Positions 1 through 10,875 of a stretch of DNA of 64,000 nucleotides are shown piece after piece (position 1 is the stretch's first letter; each line of letters opens with the position of its first letter). The notes below the pieces were generated by a model. The model was not told the origin of the DNA and did not search any database. It worked only from the letters and a program-made list of their open reading frames with translations. Origin of the DNA: Microstegium vimineum (taxonomy: Eukaryota > Streptophyta > Magnoliopsida > Poales > Poaceae); the NCBI GenBank assembly GCA_022036555.1, contig CM039129.1, forward strand, positions 27,950,553 through 28,014,552, given 5' to 3'. The position numbers and the translations under genes are program-made.

Positions 1-17
1 GGGGCCAGATGGGGACC

Positions 18-837
18 TCAGCCTGGGCACATTTAAACCATAAACCGAAAACCGATCCGAACCGAACCGCAATATCGGTTTTTTCGGTTTTCGGTTTTGG
101 CTTCGGTTCGTGGATCCTAGAACATCGGTCGGCGAGCATAGGCTTCGGTTTCTGCCTCCAACCGAACCGAACAGCTTTGAAAACCGAATTTCCAGGCCAC
201 CAACCCTTCCCACTTGCCAGCCCAAGGCTAGAGCCCAACTTCGGCCCACCTACCGTCCGCATCCACTCCGACTCCCCCTCGGCTCTCACTCGCATTCCAC
301 CGAAGGCCGACTCGCGGCGACTCCACACGGCCACGCGACTCCGAGTCTCCGATGGTGCGGGCACGCGGCAAGTGGCGATGGCGAGGGCGCTCCTCCTCCC
401 TCGGTCCCTCCGGCCTTCTTCCCCCCATACCCCCACACACACCCTCGAGTCGTCTCCTCTCCCTCCGGCCCGCTCCCACTCGCGGCTGGCCGGCTGCTGC
501 TCGCACCCAGCTAGGGTTTCGTGCGAGCGGCGGCGGCGCAGCAAGCAGCGGTGGCGCACCAAGCGGCGGCAGCACCGCGGCGGCAGGGAAGCGGCGGCGG
601 CGGCGGCGAGCAGCCGACCAGGGAGGCGGCAGCGGAGGCGGCGGCGCGAGCGGGGGAGCGGCGAGCTATTTCAGTCGGTTCGGTTTAAACAGAGAAACCG
701 AAGAAAAAAACCGCAACCGAACTTGTCGGTTTTTACTTTTGAAACAAACCGATCGGGTGCTACTTATTGGAAACCGATTTTTTCAGAGACCGAATAAACC
801 GAACCGAATTACCGGTTTAAACCGAATACCCAGGCTG
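18..837. mobile_element. Pack-MULE-like non-autonomous DNA transposon
   Basis: The ends read CAGCCTGGGCAC on the left and its complement ACCCAGGCTG on the right. They are flanked by an exact 9-bp direct repeat ATGGGGACC at 9-17 and 838-846, the duplication length of Mutator-like elements. Just inside both ends are inverted, AT-richer blocks built from ACCGAACCGAA / TTCGGTTTTCGG motifs (about 45-190 and 670-825). The centre (about 230-660) is very GC-rich, contains the 5'-UTR-like CTAGGGTTT and long open frames, and looks like captured gene 5' sequence. I infer gene capture; no transposase is present. The left end has one extra T before the CAGCC terminus. A hAT origin is less likely because an 8-bp duplication does not fit. 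Confidence 0.7.
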
Positions 838-846
838 ATGGGGACC

Positions 847-1989
847 AGCTCATGCACAGAGAAGTCGTACCAGCCAAGAGCCGAGAAAGGCTGCTCTGTC
901 GGTTGTCGCGGATAGGGAGGAGCTCACCCATGGGCAGTGTGTGTCACACGCCCTCACTCACACTCCCGTGCACCACACCACAACCATGGTCACGTGCGTC
1001 CCTCCCGGCCTCTCGCATAGTGGCCCCGCCACCATGCCAAGCATGCCTCCGCCACCGAGCAGACTCTAGGATGACCGAGCTCGCGGTGCAGCCACCCAAG
1101 TAGCATGCCGGCACACGCCGGTGACCGACCTTTTTGTCACACACACTAAGCCAGCAGAGCAGCGCGCCTACGCTCGCCGCTCGCCGCTCATCGGTGACCA
1201 AGCAAGCCGCCTAGGGGCGTAGCTAGAGGGTGGACTGTGTGGGCCACAGACCACCCTAAAATTTTAACCAAAGTACACAAATATTTAAATTTGAAGTAAT
1301 TTTTTTATTTTAAAGATACTTGTAAGACTTTTAAAATATATTTGTCTTATGTTTCATTAAATTATATTTTTGCATGATATATTTAGACCTTATTTGATAG
1401 ATCTTTGTTCAAATTCGATGTGAGCTCCTTCGTACACTAGAATAAAAAGTTATTTTTCTCTTAAAATAAATCAGAATTCATCGAAATCAGTATTGGTGCT
1501 GAAAATCAGTTCAATCTTGCCCACTGTGTACATAAATAATAAACTCATAGTAGTGCTCAGTTTACGCTAACTCCGTATGATCAATATGCATCGAAGGATT
1601 AGGCTCGACTTGCGTTAGTCGGCGTCCTCGGTAAACTGCTGCTGGCAGTTTGGGCCCTTGACGTCGAACTCACGGTACTCCCCTCCAACGTCCTCGTTAT
1701 CTGACTCGTTCACTCCGTCACATACATTCAAATGAACTCTAAAATTATGAAATTTATATGGGAGGTAGAGTTTGATTTTAGATGAATTTAGGAAGAAGAA
1801 TTGGTGAAAACGGATTTGCCATCTGCGAGGTGGTCGTATTTCAATCGCATGGAAAAATGACTAATATGCGATTAACAAATATCCTTATTTTGTACGTGGT
1901 GGTCCTGCATGTGCTATTGTGTGGGTCTCACGTGTCATACACACGTGCATGGGAAGAGGCAGAGAGAAGCTAGCACAAGCTTTCTTCTT
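847..1989. other. Intergenic stretch, no supported gene
   Basis: The first 350 bases are GC-rich with CA/GT-rich patches and no convincing exon. Around 1212-1260 the text GGGGCGTAGCTAGAGGG resembles the terminus of a grass DNA transposon, but no partner end is visible. From 1260 to 1560 it is AT-rich. A short protein-like segment on the minus strand is listed separately. Confidence 0.5.
1615..1740 (-). pseudogene. Possible 3' terminal exon fragment of an unidentified gene
   Basis: Read on the minus strand, about 40 codons run open into a TAA at 1615-1617. The peptide is acidic (NESDNEDVGGEYREFD ... QQQFTEDAD). Base composition (GC-rich, codon-like) differs from the AT-rich DNA on both sides. 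I do not recognise the protein. It could be a captured or relic last exon or a chance frame. Confidence 0.25.
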
Positions 1990-2192
1990 CACTACTAGAA
2001 AAATCATTTTTGCTGCCACGTCGTTTTTTTTTCACAGTCGGTTCACAATTTCATGACGCCAGTACAAAAAATATGGTGGGCTCAGCAAGAGAACCGCCTG
2101 TGTAAAACCATTTACACAGGCGGCTGACATTATGAACCGCTTGTGTAAATACCTGTAGAGTTAATTTTTTTTTATTTTTGTAAACGATCTCT

Positions 2193-2430
2193 GATGGAAA
2201 AACTTTGTACATGAAAGTTGTAGATCTTGAAAAGTTATGAAACTTTGTAGTTCACAACTTTTTCATTTGAAATCATCTTGTCATCGAAAATTACGTTTGA
2301 ATGTGTCAAATTTGAAATTTAAATTTTTGTAAACGACCTCGGATGAAAAAACTTTGCTACATGAAAGTTGTAGGTTTCGAAAAGTTATGAAACTTTGTAG
2401 TTCACAACTTTTTCATTTAAATTCATTTAG
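2193..2430. repeat. Two-copy internal repeat inside the CACTA element
   Basis: A roughly 90-bp unit containing ACATGAAAGTTGTAG and GTTCACAACTTTTTCATTT occurs at about 2193-2279 and again at about 2341-2430 with few differences. The same AAGTTGTAG/CTACAACTTT-like text makes each copy partly self-complementary. Confidence 0.75.
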
Positions 2431-2501
2431 TGGCTCAAACAATCAATTTACACTCGGTTTAGTATAGAATATGAAGAAGTACTAACGGATCTAGACACAA
2501 G

Positions 2502-2575
2502 TGAGTCATGGGTGGAGTGGTAGAGGAGGTACCACGCAAGGGTGAGGTTCTCAGGTTCGAATCCCCGGCGGAGCG
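2502..2575 (+). other. tRNA-like (pol III promoter-like) module
   Basis: The segment contains GGTTCGAATCC (2552-2562), a perfect internal B-box, preceded by TGGAGTGGTAGAGG, which resembles an A-box. It does not fold into a full tRNA by eye, since the acceptor and anticodon arms are not convincing. It is probably a tRNA-derived remnant carried by the CACTA element. Confidence 0.4.
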
Positions 2576-3299
2576 CGTTCGCGAATTTTACGCGAAAAAA
2601 TGCGACGACTTTATAAACGTGAATTAATCCTGTGCTTATCCTAGGATTTAATTTTTTTTTTCGATTTTAAAAACGCAATTTTATTCTGCGGAATTAATAC
2701 AGGCGGCTGACAAAGTGAACCGCCTGTGAAAACCCGCCGCCTGTACTGTGGGCCGATTAGTACTGACCCCCAGTACAGGCGGTGGGCTTTGCCGCCTGTA
2801 CTAATGCTTCTACCACCGCCTCTAAAAACGTTTTTTCTACTAGTGCTTGCTCGTGCATGGACGCCATGGCTGGCTACTGGAGGTTCAGTATATGGTGATT
2901 TGGGCTACCATTCATGAATCTAGTAGTATGTATAGAGAGGGGAAGACGAGGGGGAACTCATAGGCTGCTCACCATGCCCTGCGACGATCGCCGGGCTCGG
3001 CTCGTATCGTATGCGCGGGCGTCTACGTGTGATGAAGCAAGCGAGTGAGTGAAGCACAAAGAGGAGAGCTTGCTACTGGTGAGCGAGAGAGCGTTGCTCG
3101 GCTTTTATAGGCGGTCGGGGAGGAGTTGTGCCATCCGTCTCCCTGTTGGCCTTCAATGGCATTGTTGTGGCTGGGCTCATAGGCGGCGGAACGATGGGAC
3201 GACGTCCTCTTGCATGCAGGTGGTCGGCGCCTAATCCATGCATGCATCGTGTTACGAAGAGAGATCAGCTTGCATGCAACTCCATGCTTGCGTGAGTGT

Positions 3300-3445
3300 G
3301 TGAGCATGTGCATGTGTGTACTTAGTGCATGCTAGCTTGCGTGTGTGTGTGTGTGCGAGCATGCAAGTGCATGCATGGTGTGTGCTCGCATGCACTTTGC
3401 ATGCTAGCGTGTGTGTGAGCATGCAAGTGCATGCATGTATATCTG
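3300..3445. repeat. GTGTGT / GCATGCA-rich imperfect tandem repeat
   Basis: Units combining GCATGCTAGC, GTGTGTGTGTG and GAGCATGCAAGTGCATGCATG recur three times. The purine-pyrimidine alternation and palindromic GCATGC cores make it low-complexity, non-coding DNA. Confidence 0.7.
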
Positions 3446-3971
3446 TTGTGCATGTTTTTACTGTGTGTTGTCTTGTAAATATTTTTGCCTTGATTTATTT
3501 ACTGGGTGAATGTGGTGTACTGCTGATATACATGAAGAAATGAGAGAGAGCTGGAAGATGGGGGCACATATGGCAAGGCGAGGTGGTAGGGCCCACCTGA
3601 CGTGTTGTGGTGCAAAGCCGTAGTCGACGAGAGGGGGTCCGGGCGTGGGTGTACGTGCGGCGGCAGCGCGGGTAAGGTCGGCGCGTGCGGCCGTGTGCAG
3701 ATGTTGTCGGGCTAGGCGAGTAGAGAGAAGGAGAGGGAGAGGTGGGGGACAACCGATGATATTCGTGCTATGGTGCGCGGGATATAATTTGGAACAAGGG
3801 GATAAAGTGTGTATGAACTGGTTTTAGGTAGGAACGAAATTTTAGATAGATCTCATATATATGACTTTAGTTTTCAAAATATATTTTGAAAATATTTTTA
3901 AGCGAGTGATTTTAGGAGTTGAATTTTCAGGATGATACAAACCTGATCTAGCTACGGTGATGTAAATTTCA

Positions 3972-4140
3972 GCTGGCTAATAAATTGGTTGTAGATAAAA
4001 ACGACGTTGGGAGCTGGCTAATAAATTGGTTGTAGATAAAAACGACGTTGGTCAGTCTCACATGGGGTTGCTTCCTTTCATGTAAAGATTTGGTGTATAG
4101 TCTCACCTGGGGTTGCTTCCTTCCATGTAAAAGTTTGGTG
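3972..4140. repeat. Direct tandem repeats
   Basis: A unit of about 37 bp beginning CTGGCTAATAAATTGG is repeated exactly at 3972-4008 and about 4014-4050. It is followed by two copies of GTCTCACxTGGGGTTGCTTCC with TTCATGTAAA (about 4056-4140). A third, more diverged copy lies near 4320-4365. Confidence 0.7.
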
Positions 4141-5003
4141 GTGAACTATATAAAAGGACAAGGTATTGTTAGGTGTGATATAAATTATTATTGGACGTAG
4201 CAGCACCTACAATTTCCAGCACTCCTGTATGCATGCATGCATGCATGGCTTTATCTAGTTGTCGTGATGTAAATTTCTACTGATTCACAATTTAACTCTA
4301 GGTAAAAACATCATTGTTACAGCCTCACCTAGGATTGCTTCCTTGCATGTAAAAGTTTGCTGACAGTAAGTCCTTTCACGTAAAAGGAGAAGGTATTGTT
4401 ACATGTGGTGCACATTGTGGCTACTCATAGTAATTTTTCCCATGCAAGAGCATCTGCTTCACTGAATGCATCCACTTGTATGTAAGGATGATAGCCTCAT
4501 TCAATGCATCCAGTTGCTCTAGGATACAAGAACACGCATAGAAAGATGACGACTCTCAAACTACTTCATCTGAGCCGTGGATTTTCTATCTAACGGACAA
4601 ACAAAATTAAACATACGTGGACACCCTGGGAGGCCGCCTAGACGGCGTGGCCTCATATCTTAATTTGATATTACACGAGATAGTAGAGACTTAAGCAAGG
4701 GTTGCATTTAATTCACTTGTGAATTATCTTGCCCTGAGACCATGCTTAGGCTGCAATATATTTGCCTACTATAAAGATCTACTCTTTGTCTTTGACATAG
4801 AGATTATCTTGTCTTGTGTTTATCGAAAATATATGATGAATCTGGTTGTATGGTACACACAAGTTTGTAATTACCTACAACAATCCAATACTATGATATG
4901 ATATAAACTTTAAAATATTGCATTTGATACAACAACAATTACCATGTTGATTTTAATTTACCATACGGTAAATTAACTAATCCATAGTTGTCCATGTAGG
5001 ATC

Positions 5004-6213
5004 ATGGCATCTAAAGAGTTCGATAAACTTGCGTTAGATGGTAACAATTACCCTACTTGGGCTTCTGATATCAAGATAGAACTTGCCTCTCGTATTTCTT
5101 TCGGCTACAATTCAGGAACCCCAAGCTGGGGTTGTCATCCAAAATAAGCATACTTATAATTCTTTGGCTTTGCTACGGTATTACATTCATAAGGATCTAA
5201 AATTTGAATACCTTATGCTTGAAAATCCTCATGAATTATGGGTCGCTCTTAAAGAGCGATATGATCAGCAAAAAGAACTGATTTTGCCTGAGACCAATCA
5301 TGAATAGAATAACCTACGTCCGCAAGATTTTAAATCTGTAGCAAATTATAACCATGTTGTTCATAGAATTTGCTCTAAGTTGAAGTTTTACGAGAAAGAG
5401 CCATCGGATGCAGATAAGATAGAAAAGACTCTGGGTGTGTTTGTTTCAGCTTTTTCTGCGGTGGCTGGGATTTTTTTACCGCGTGCGTTGCGGGAGTCGG
5501 AAAAATGAACTGAGGCCGTGAAAATCGGCGTTTCCTGTGCCGCGGTGGGATGGTCGCGGTCCGGATACCGCACTGCGCGGTCGTGAAGAGCGGAAACAAA
5601 CACGCCCTCTATCTACTATGCTTCCGTCTGATCGAGTATTGCAACAACAATATAGGGCTAAAAGTTACCAGCTCTATTCCCAGCTTATTCATACATTGAC
5701 TCAAGCAGAAAAACATGATGAACTTCTTTTGAAGAATCATCATAAGCGCCCTGTTGGTTCGGCGCCTCTGCCTGAGGTTCACAATGTACAGTCTAAAGCT
5801 AAGAACAAGTTCAATGGACCTTTTCCAAAGAATAAGAATGGTAAACGCAAACACAACAAGAGGCAAAGACCTAATTCACACAACAGGAAGAAGGACAATG
5901 TGAAATCCTCCAAAATGACAAAAAGTGTCATAGGTGTGGAGATTTTTCACATTTTGCCAAGAACTGTCATGCACCTAAGCATCTAGTTGCTTTGTACCAA
6001 AAGTCTCTAAAAGAGGTCAAGCCTACAGGAGATAAAAGATATGAAGCACACTTCAATCCTTCTTCTGAGATTGTCTCTGGAGAGGGTTGCTACAAGCAGG
6101 CCCCTAAATCTCAAGAGAACAACAAGTCTCTCAACATTGAAGAGAATCTCCCCGCAACGGATAACATGCTCCTAGACTTTGGCTCTGGAGACATGTTTGG
6201 AGATTTGGAGTAA
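5004..6213 (+). pseudogene. gag: Copia gag, disrupted
   Basis: The ATG at 5004 opens a frame starting MASKEFDKLALDGNNYPTWA, the usual N-terminus of this copia gag type. A frameshift near 5095-5105 moves the reading frame to QEPQAGVVIQNKHTYNS. A 175-bp MITE interrupts the conserved EKTLST segment. A further one-base shift near 5915 precedes the nucleic-acid-binding zinc knuckle CHRCGDFSHFAKNC (about 5930-5971), which keeps all C-x2-C-x4-H-x4-C ligands. The frame ends at a TAA near 6213 after FGDLE. Gag forms the virus-like particle that packages element RNA; this copy cannot encode it intact. Confidence 0.85.
5433..5607. mobile_element. Tourist-like (PIF/Harbinger-type) MITE inside copia gag
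   Basis: Terminal inverted repeats GGGTGTGTTTGTTTC (left) and GAAACAAACACGCCC (right) bound a 175-bp GC-rich insert. TCT at 5430-5432 and 5608-5610 is a 3-bp target duplication. Removing the insert with one TCT restores the gag frame across the junction, which confirms the boundaries independently. The MITE is younger than the copia insertion. Confidence 0.9.
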
Positions 6214-6457
6214 TTTAACTCCAAATTTGATATCACCCTTGATCGTTGTTGTAAATAGTCTAAGTCATTAAACCTATAGTTATTTAGGTAGTATTACTTT
6301 ATGTGTTTGAGAGTTGTACAAACTTGTTGTATTGTCAAGTTGTATTGACTCATTTATATTGTATTATTATACCCTTATATTTGATATTCAATATAATAAA
6401 TATATATATGTGTTACTTTGTAGTATTTATTTATATCTACATTTACTTTACATATAG
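6213..6457 (+). other. AT-rich spacer between copia gag and pol
   Basis: About 245 bp of strongly AT-rich, stop-filled DNA separates the gag stop from the pol ATG at 6458. It ends TTTACATATAG immediately before the ATG, resembling a plant 3' splice site. It may be a retained feature of the family, allowing separate gag and pol expression, rather than damage. I infer this from composition only. Confidence 0.45.
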
Positions 6458-7834
6458 ATGTTTGTTGAACTCAATCCAATGGAGGAAGAATTATGTATTG
6501 TGGACTCAGGTGCCATAAACTCTATACTTAGAGAGATTAAATATTTCCAGACTCTTAAGAAGAGAGAAGGAAATATTCTAACCATTTCTGGTCAAGATGC
6601 ATTAATAGTTGGTTCTGGACGAGCCACTATTACTCTCCCAAAGGGTACACAGATTACGATAGAGGATGCATTGTTGTATCCTGAATCAACTTGTGCCCTT
6701 CTAAGTTTAAGAGATGTCCGTAAGAATGGTTTTCATGTGGAAACACATGAAGATAATAAAGAGGAACATCTTCTCTTTACCAAACTTACTGGATATGGCA
6801 AACAAGTTTGCCAAAAGATTTCTTCACTCCAACATGGATTGTACTTTACATACATTAAACCTGTAGAACATGTTGCTTATAAGATAATTTTCTGAGATAT
6901 CGATACATTCCGTAACTGGCATGATCGACTTGGACATCCTGGAATAGAGATGATGAGGAAAATTATTAACAATTCCATTGGTCATGACATGGAAAAAGCA
7001 AAATTTCCCCAAAATAAAGATTTTTGTTGCACTGCTTATGCAACAGGGAAATTAATTTTAAGACCATCATATCTTAAAATTAGAGCTGAACCACTAAAAT
7101 TCCTTGAACGAATTCAAGGAGAAATATGTGGTCCGATTCAACCATTATTGGGACCGTTCAGGTATTTCATGGTTTTAATAGACGCATCTACTAGATGGTC
7201 TCATGTGTGTCTATTATCGACATGCAACCATGCTTTTGCCAAAATAATGGCCCAACTTATTAAGTTGAAGGCTCATTATCCTAAACATCGGATTCAATCT
7301 ATCCAAATGGACAATGCTGCTGAATTCTCATCCCGTGCTTTTAATGACTATTGCATGGCATTGGGAATTCAGGTTCAGCATTTTTTTTCATATGTCCATA
7401 CTCAAAATGGTTTGGCTGAATCGTTGATAAAAAGAATCAAGCTCATTGCAAGACCTATGTTGATGAATTGCAAATTGCCTACGTCGTGTTAGGGTCATGC
7501 AGTTATGCACGCTGCTGACTTAATCCAACTACGACCAACTGCATATCATGAAATCTCCCCATTGCAGTTAGTACGTGGGAATCCTCCGAGTATTTCCCAT
7601 TTGCATAAATTTGGGTGCACTGTATATGTGCCCATCTCACCACCTCAGCAGACCTCAATGGGTCCTCAAAGAAAACTGGGGATCTATGTGGGATATTCAT
7701 CTCCATCGATCATTAAGTATTTAGAACCCTTAACAAGAGATCTATTTACTGCCCGGTTCGCTGATTGTATTTTTAATGAGGATCATTTCCCAACATTAGG
7801 GGGAGAATTGTTCCAAAAAAATGCCAAGAAATAG
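6458..7834 (+). pseudogene. Copia pol part 1: protease and integrase, disrupted
   Basis: From MFVELNPMEEE the frame enters an aspartic protease with the active-site VDSG (normally DTG/DSG). It stops at TGA near 6895 and continues after the stop as the gag-pre-integrase region WHDRLGHPG (about 6917-6943). The zinc-binding region reads CCTAYATGK, where a cysteine appears replaced by tyrosine. The integrase core keeps the acidic residues in LIDASTRW, QMDNAAEF and GLAESLIK (D, D, E). A TAG near 7490 replaces what is normally a Trp. The segment then runs to LEPLTRDLFTARFADC and GGE at 7834. This would be the enzyme that inserts the cDNA; three defects make it non-functional. Confidence 0.85.
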
Positions 7835-7911
7835 ATTGAAATGCAAAAGGCATTTCATTTTCAGATCCACGTACTACAAAAACTGAACTACAAGTTCAAA
7901 GAATTATTGAT

Positions 7912-10019
7912 TTGCAAAATATTGCAAACAATCTGTCAGGTGCTTTTTCTGATTATAAAGGTGTAACAAAGTCTCTCCAGCCTGCAAGGAATGTGACCGC
8001 TAGAGTGGAGGTACCTAATAAAACCACTCAACCCCCAATTGGTAACAAGAGGGGGAGAAGCACTTCCAAGAGGCAAGATGTGATTGCTGGCAAGCAAAAG
8101 AAGACTGGAAATGCATCTCAACTTTTGGTTGAAAGACACCTAGAGGACATACAAGGTCCTGTGGATATAAGTGATCCGCAATCTAGCTCAGTTATGCGCA
8201 TAAACAATGAGGCTAGAATATCGGAAAACCTTAGATCCATCATTTCGGGAAGTCATGATGAATCTTTAAGGGAAGACGAAATTTCTATAAATTTCGCTGA
8301 GACTGGAGAGTCTTATAATCGTAAGTCCATAATAGTCGACATATATTTCTCTGAACAAATTGCAAATATCCTTCAGACCGATTCAGGTCCTAAGTCTATG
8401 ATAGAATGCAAGAAGCGCTCGGAATGGGATAAGTCGAAGGTAGCAATTGAAACAGAGATCGCCTCGCTTAATAAAAGAAAGGTGTTTTCGGCTGTAATGC
8501 CAACACCTCCTGGTATCTTCCCTATAGGATACAAATGGGTTTTCGTCCGTAAAAGGAATGAAAACAATGAAGTGGTGAGGTATAAAGCAAGGTTCGTGGC
8601 ACAAGGTTTTACGCAAAGACCTGACGTTGATTTCAACGAAACTTACTCTTCGGTAATGAGCGGAATAACATTCCGATACTTAATATCACTGGCGCCGTGA
8701 CTGCATATCTATATGGGTCATTGGATTCTGAGATATACATGAAAGTTCCTGATGGAATTAGTATACCAAATCCCAAGGCAAATCGCAACATGTATTGCGT
8801 CAAGTTGCAGAAGTCATTATATGGCTTAAAGGAGTCGGGCCGAATGTGGTACAATCGGCTAAGTGAATTCCTTAAGTTGAAGGGATTTGCGAACAATGAT
8901 GACTACCCTTGTGTCTTCATTAAGAAATCATCAACAGGATTTTGTATCTTATCGGTATACGTTGATGATCTTAATATCATCGGCAACAAATCCGATATTA
9001 ATGAAGCACGTCATCATTTAAAGACAGAGTTTGAAATGAAAGATTTGGGTAAAACCAAATTTTTCTTAGGTTTACAACATGAGCATTTTCGTTCTGGTAT
9101 ATTTGTATATCAAGCCGCATATGTCTAAAAGGTATTGGAGAAATTCAATATGGACAAGTCATATCCAACAAAAACTCCGATGGTAGTAAGATCCATAGAT
9201 ATTGAAAAGGATTCTTTTAGACCATCGGATGAAGAGGAAGAGATATTGGAACCACAATTCCCATATCTCAGTGCCATTGGAGCACTAATGTATCTTGCAA
9301 ACAACACCCGACCGGGTATTGCATTTGCAGTAAATTTGCTGGCAAGACATAGTGCTAAACCTACCAAACGTCATTGGGTAGGGGTTAAGACGGTATTTAG
9401 ATACCTAAATAGCACTAAAGATCTTGGATTATTCTATAACAGAAATCAAGATCCAATCTTGTTAGGATATGCGGATGCTTGTTATTTATCTTATCCACAC
9501 AACGGTAAATCACAAACAGGCTTTGTCTTCTTGCAAGGTGGAACAACAATATATTGGAAGTCTTCAAAGCAGACATTAGTATCTACTTCCATCAATCATT
9601 CTGAAATAATTGCTTTATATGAAGCATCACGCGAATGTGTATTGCTTCGCAGAATGATAAACCACATAATAAAGTCATGTGGCATTGGTGCAATTCAGGC
9701 ACCTACGATTATCTTTGAGGATAATTCGGCATGTGTTACTCAAATGGAATCAGGTTATATTAAGAGTAATATGACTAAGCATATTATTCCAAAGTTATTC
9801 TACCCCCATGAACTCCAAAAGAATGGAGAAATTGAAATCTTGCAAACTAAGTCATGTGATAATCTATCAGATTTATTCACAAAATCTCTACCATACTCCG
9901 CATTTCGTAAATGCATTGACGGTATTGGTATGAGAAAACTTAGAGACTTGCAAGAATCAGGGGAGAATCTCTCTAAATATAACCTACTCCAAATTCATAT
10001 TATACTCTTTTCTTTATGA
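7912..10019 (+). pseudogene. Copia pol part 2: reverse transcriptase and RNase H, disrupted
   Basis: Three frames cover the linker and polymerase. The first (7912-8700) runs into GYKWVFVRKRNENNE and KARFVAQGFTQRPDVDF. A short deletion and frameshift follow FRYLISLA (about 8695). The second (8697-9128) holds SLYGLKESGRMWYNRLSEF and the catalytic YVDD (about 8958-8969). A TAA at about 9126 separates the third (9135-10019), with PYLSAIGALMYLANNTRP and an RNase H domain carrying GYADACY, SEIIALYEAS and EDNSACV. It ends with the usual FRKCIDGIGMRKLRDL. The catalytic residues are still visible, so the decay is moderate. Confidence 0.9.
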
Positions 10020-10559
10020 GTTTTATCCTTATGGTTTTCTCACATAAAGTTTTTAATGAGATAATAGTAACACATAGTAAATGTCATATTATCTATTTTC
10101 CTCACAAAGGTTTTTCAAGATAATATTTATGACATATTGATCTTTGATCAAATTTTTTTTAGACTATGTCTTTAGGTATCCCTAAAGGGTCTATTAACAT
10201 TGATATTATACATATATATCATGGGTTTCTCCTTATTTTTCCCACTGGGTTTTTAATAAGTTTTACCTGGTATATATATACTTTGGATTTTTCCCACAAG
10301 GTTTTTCCAAAGCTCCAAGACATTTATATATGAACAAGGAATGGTGCCTACACAATGAAGGACCGAGAACGGCGACCAGAGGGGGGTGAATGGGAGCCTC
10401 AAATTTCTTTCGAAATATTCGGGCCACTATTTCCAAAAACCAAACCCATTTGTTGGGTGCTCACCGGCACTGGAGGAAAACTCACCGGAAACCCCGAAAA
10501 CCAAGTTCCCGACCCCTATGGAAGAGAGGCAAGAACCCAAGGCAAAATAGCAGAAACAG

Positions 10560-10875
10560 CAGCCGACGGACGCTGAGAAGCTAGGCGACGGACGCTGAAG
10601 CCGAGCGTCCGACGCAAGAACAGAGAGCAACCCGAGAGGTCAATCAGACGACGGACGTGTCTGACCGACACTCGACGGATGTTGTCGAGCGTCCGACGCA
10701 AAACACACAGAGAGCCTGTATGGTCGACGGACGCTGGCGCGTGGTCGACGGACGCTCTGGCGCGTGGTCGACGGACGCTGGCGAGCGTCCGGCACCAACT
10801 TGACTCGCGCAGAGAGAGTGAGCGACGGACGCTGACGTCAGCACGACCTAGCGTCCGACACCTCTCAACGGAGCA
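10560..10875. repeat. CGACGGACGCT / AGCGTCCG repeat cluster in an LTR
   Basis: Around a dozen occurrences of CGACGGACGCT and its complement-like AGCGTCCGAC are spread over 315 bp, with local tandem units such as GTGGTCGACGGACGCTGGCG (about 10718-10785). Direct and inverted copies alternate, so the transcript could form many short hairpins. Confidence 0.8.

Larger units (their letters stand above)
1990..2845. mobile_element. Non-autonomous CACTA (En/Spm-type) element
   Basis: Termini are CACTACTAGAAAAAT (1990-2004) and the inverse TTTTTTCTACTAGTG (2831-2845). The flanking 3-bp CTT at 1987-1989 and 2846-2848 is the expected target duplication. Subterminal repeats of the type ACAGGCGGCTGAC and GAACCGCCTGTG occur near both ends (about 2115-2145 and 2700-2800) in both orientations, as is usual for transposase-binding regions of CACTA elements. 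At 856 bp it has no transposase frame, so any movement would need a transposase supplied elsewhere. Confidence 0.9.
2849..5003. other. Intergenic low-complexity and relic repeat DNA
   Basis: No gene is supported. The stretch 3000-3830 is GC/GT-rich with many CATGCATG and GTGTGT tracts; its short frames look like composition artefacts. The stretch 3830-5000 is AT-rich with short tandem repeats. The final 500 bases precede the copia gag start, and I searched them for an LTR matching 14485-14691 or a TGGTATCAGA primer site and found neither. Confidence 0.5.

Noticed and set aside
45..190. Telomere-like repeat
   Set aside because: Units are ACCGAA/TTCGGT, not the plant telomere TTTAGGG.
9..797. 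262-residue open frame across the Pack-MULE-like element
   Set aside because: It spans the transposon terminus and the ACCGAA arrays, is Arg/Pro/Ser-rich, and overlaps equally long frames in other phases; open frames are expected in such GC-rich DNA.
2502..2575. Functional tRNA gene
   Set aside because: Only the internal promoter boxes are convincing; the acceptor and anticodon stems do not pair.
4500..5003. 5' LTR of the 5-14.7 kb copia element
   Set aside because: No similarity to the 3' LTR at 14485 and no TGGTATCAGA-like primer site.
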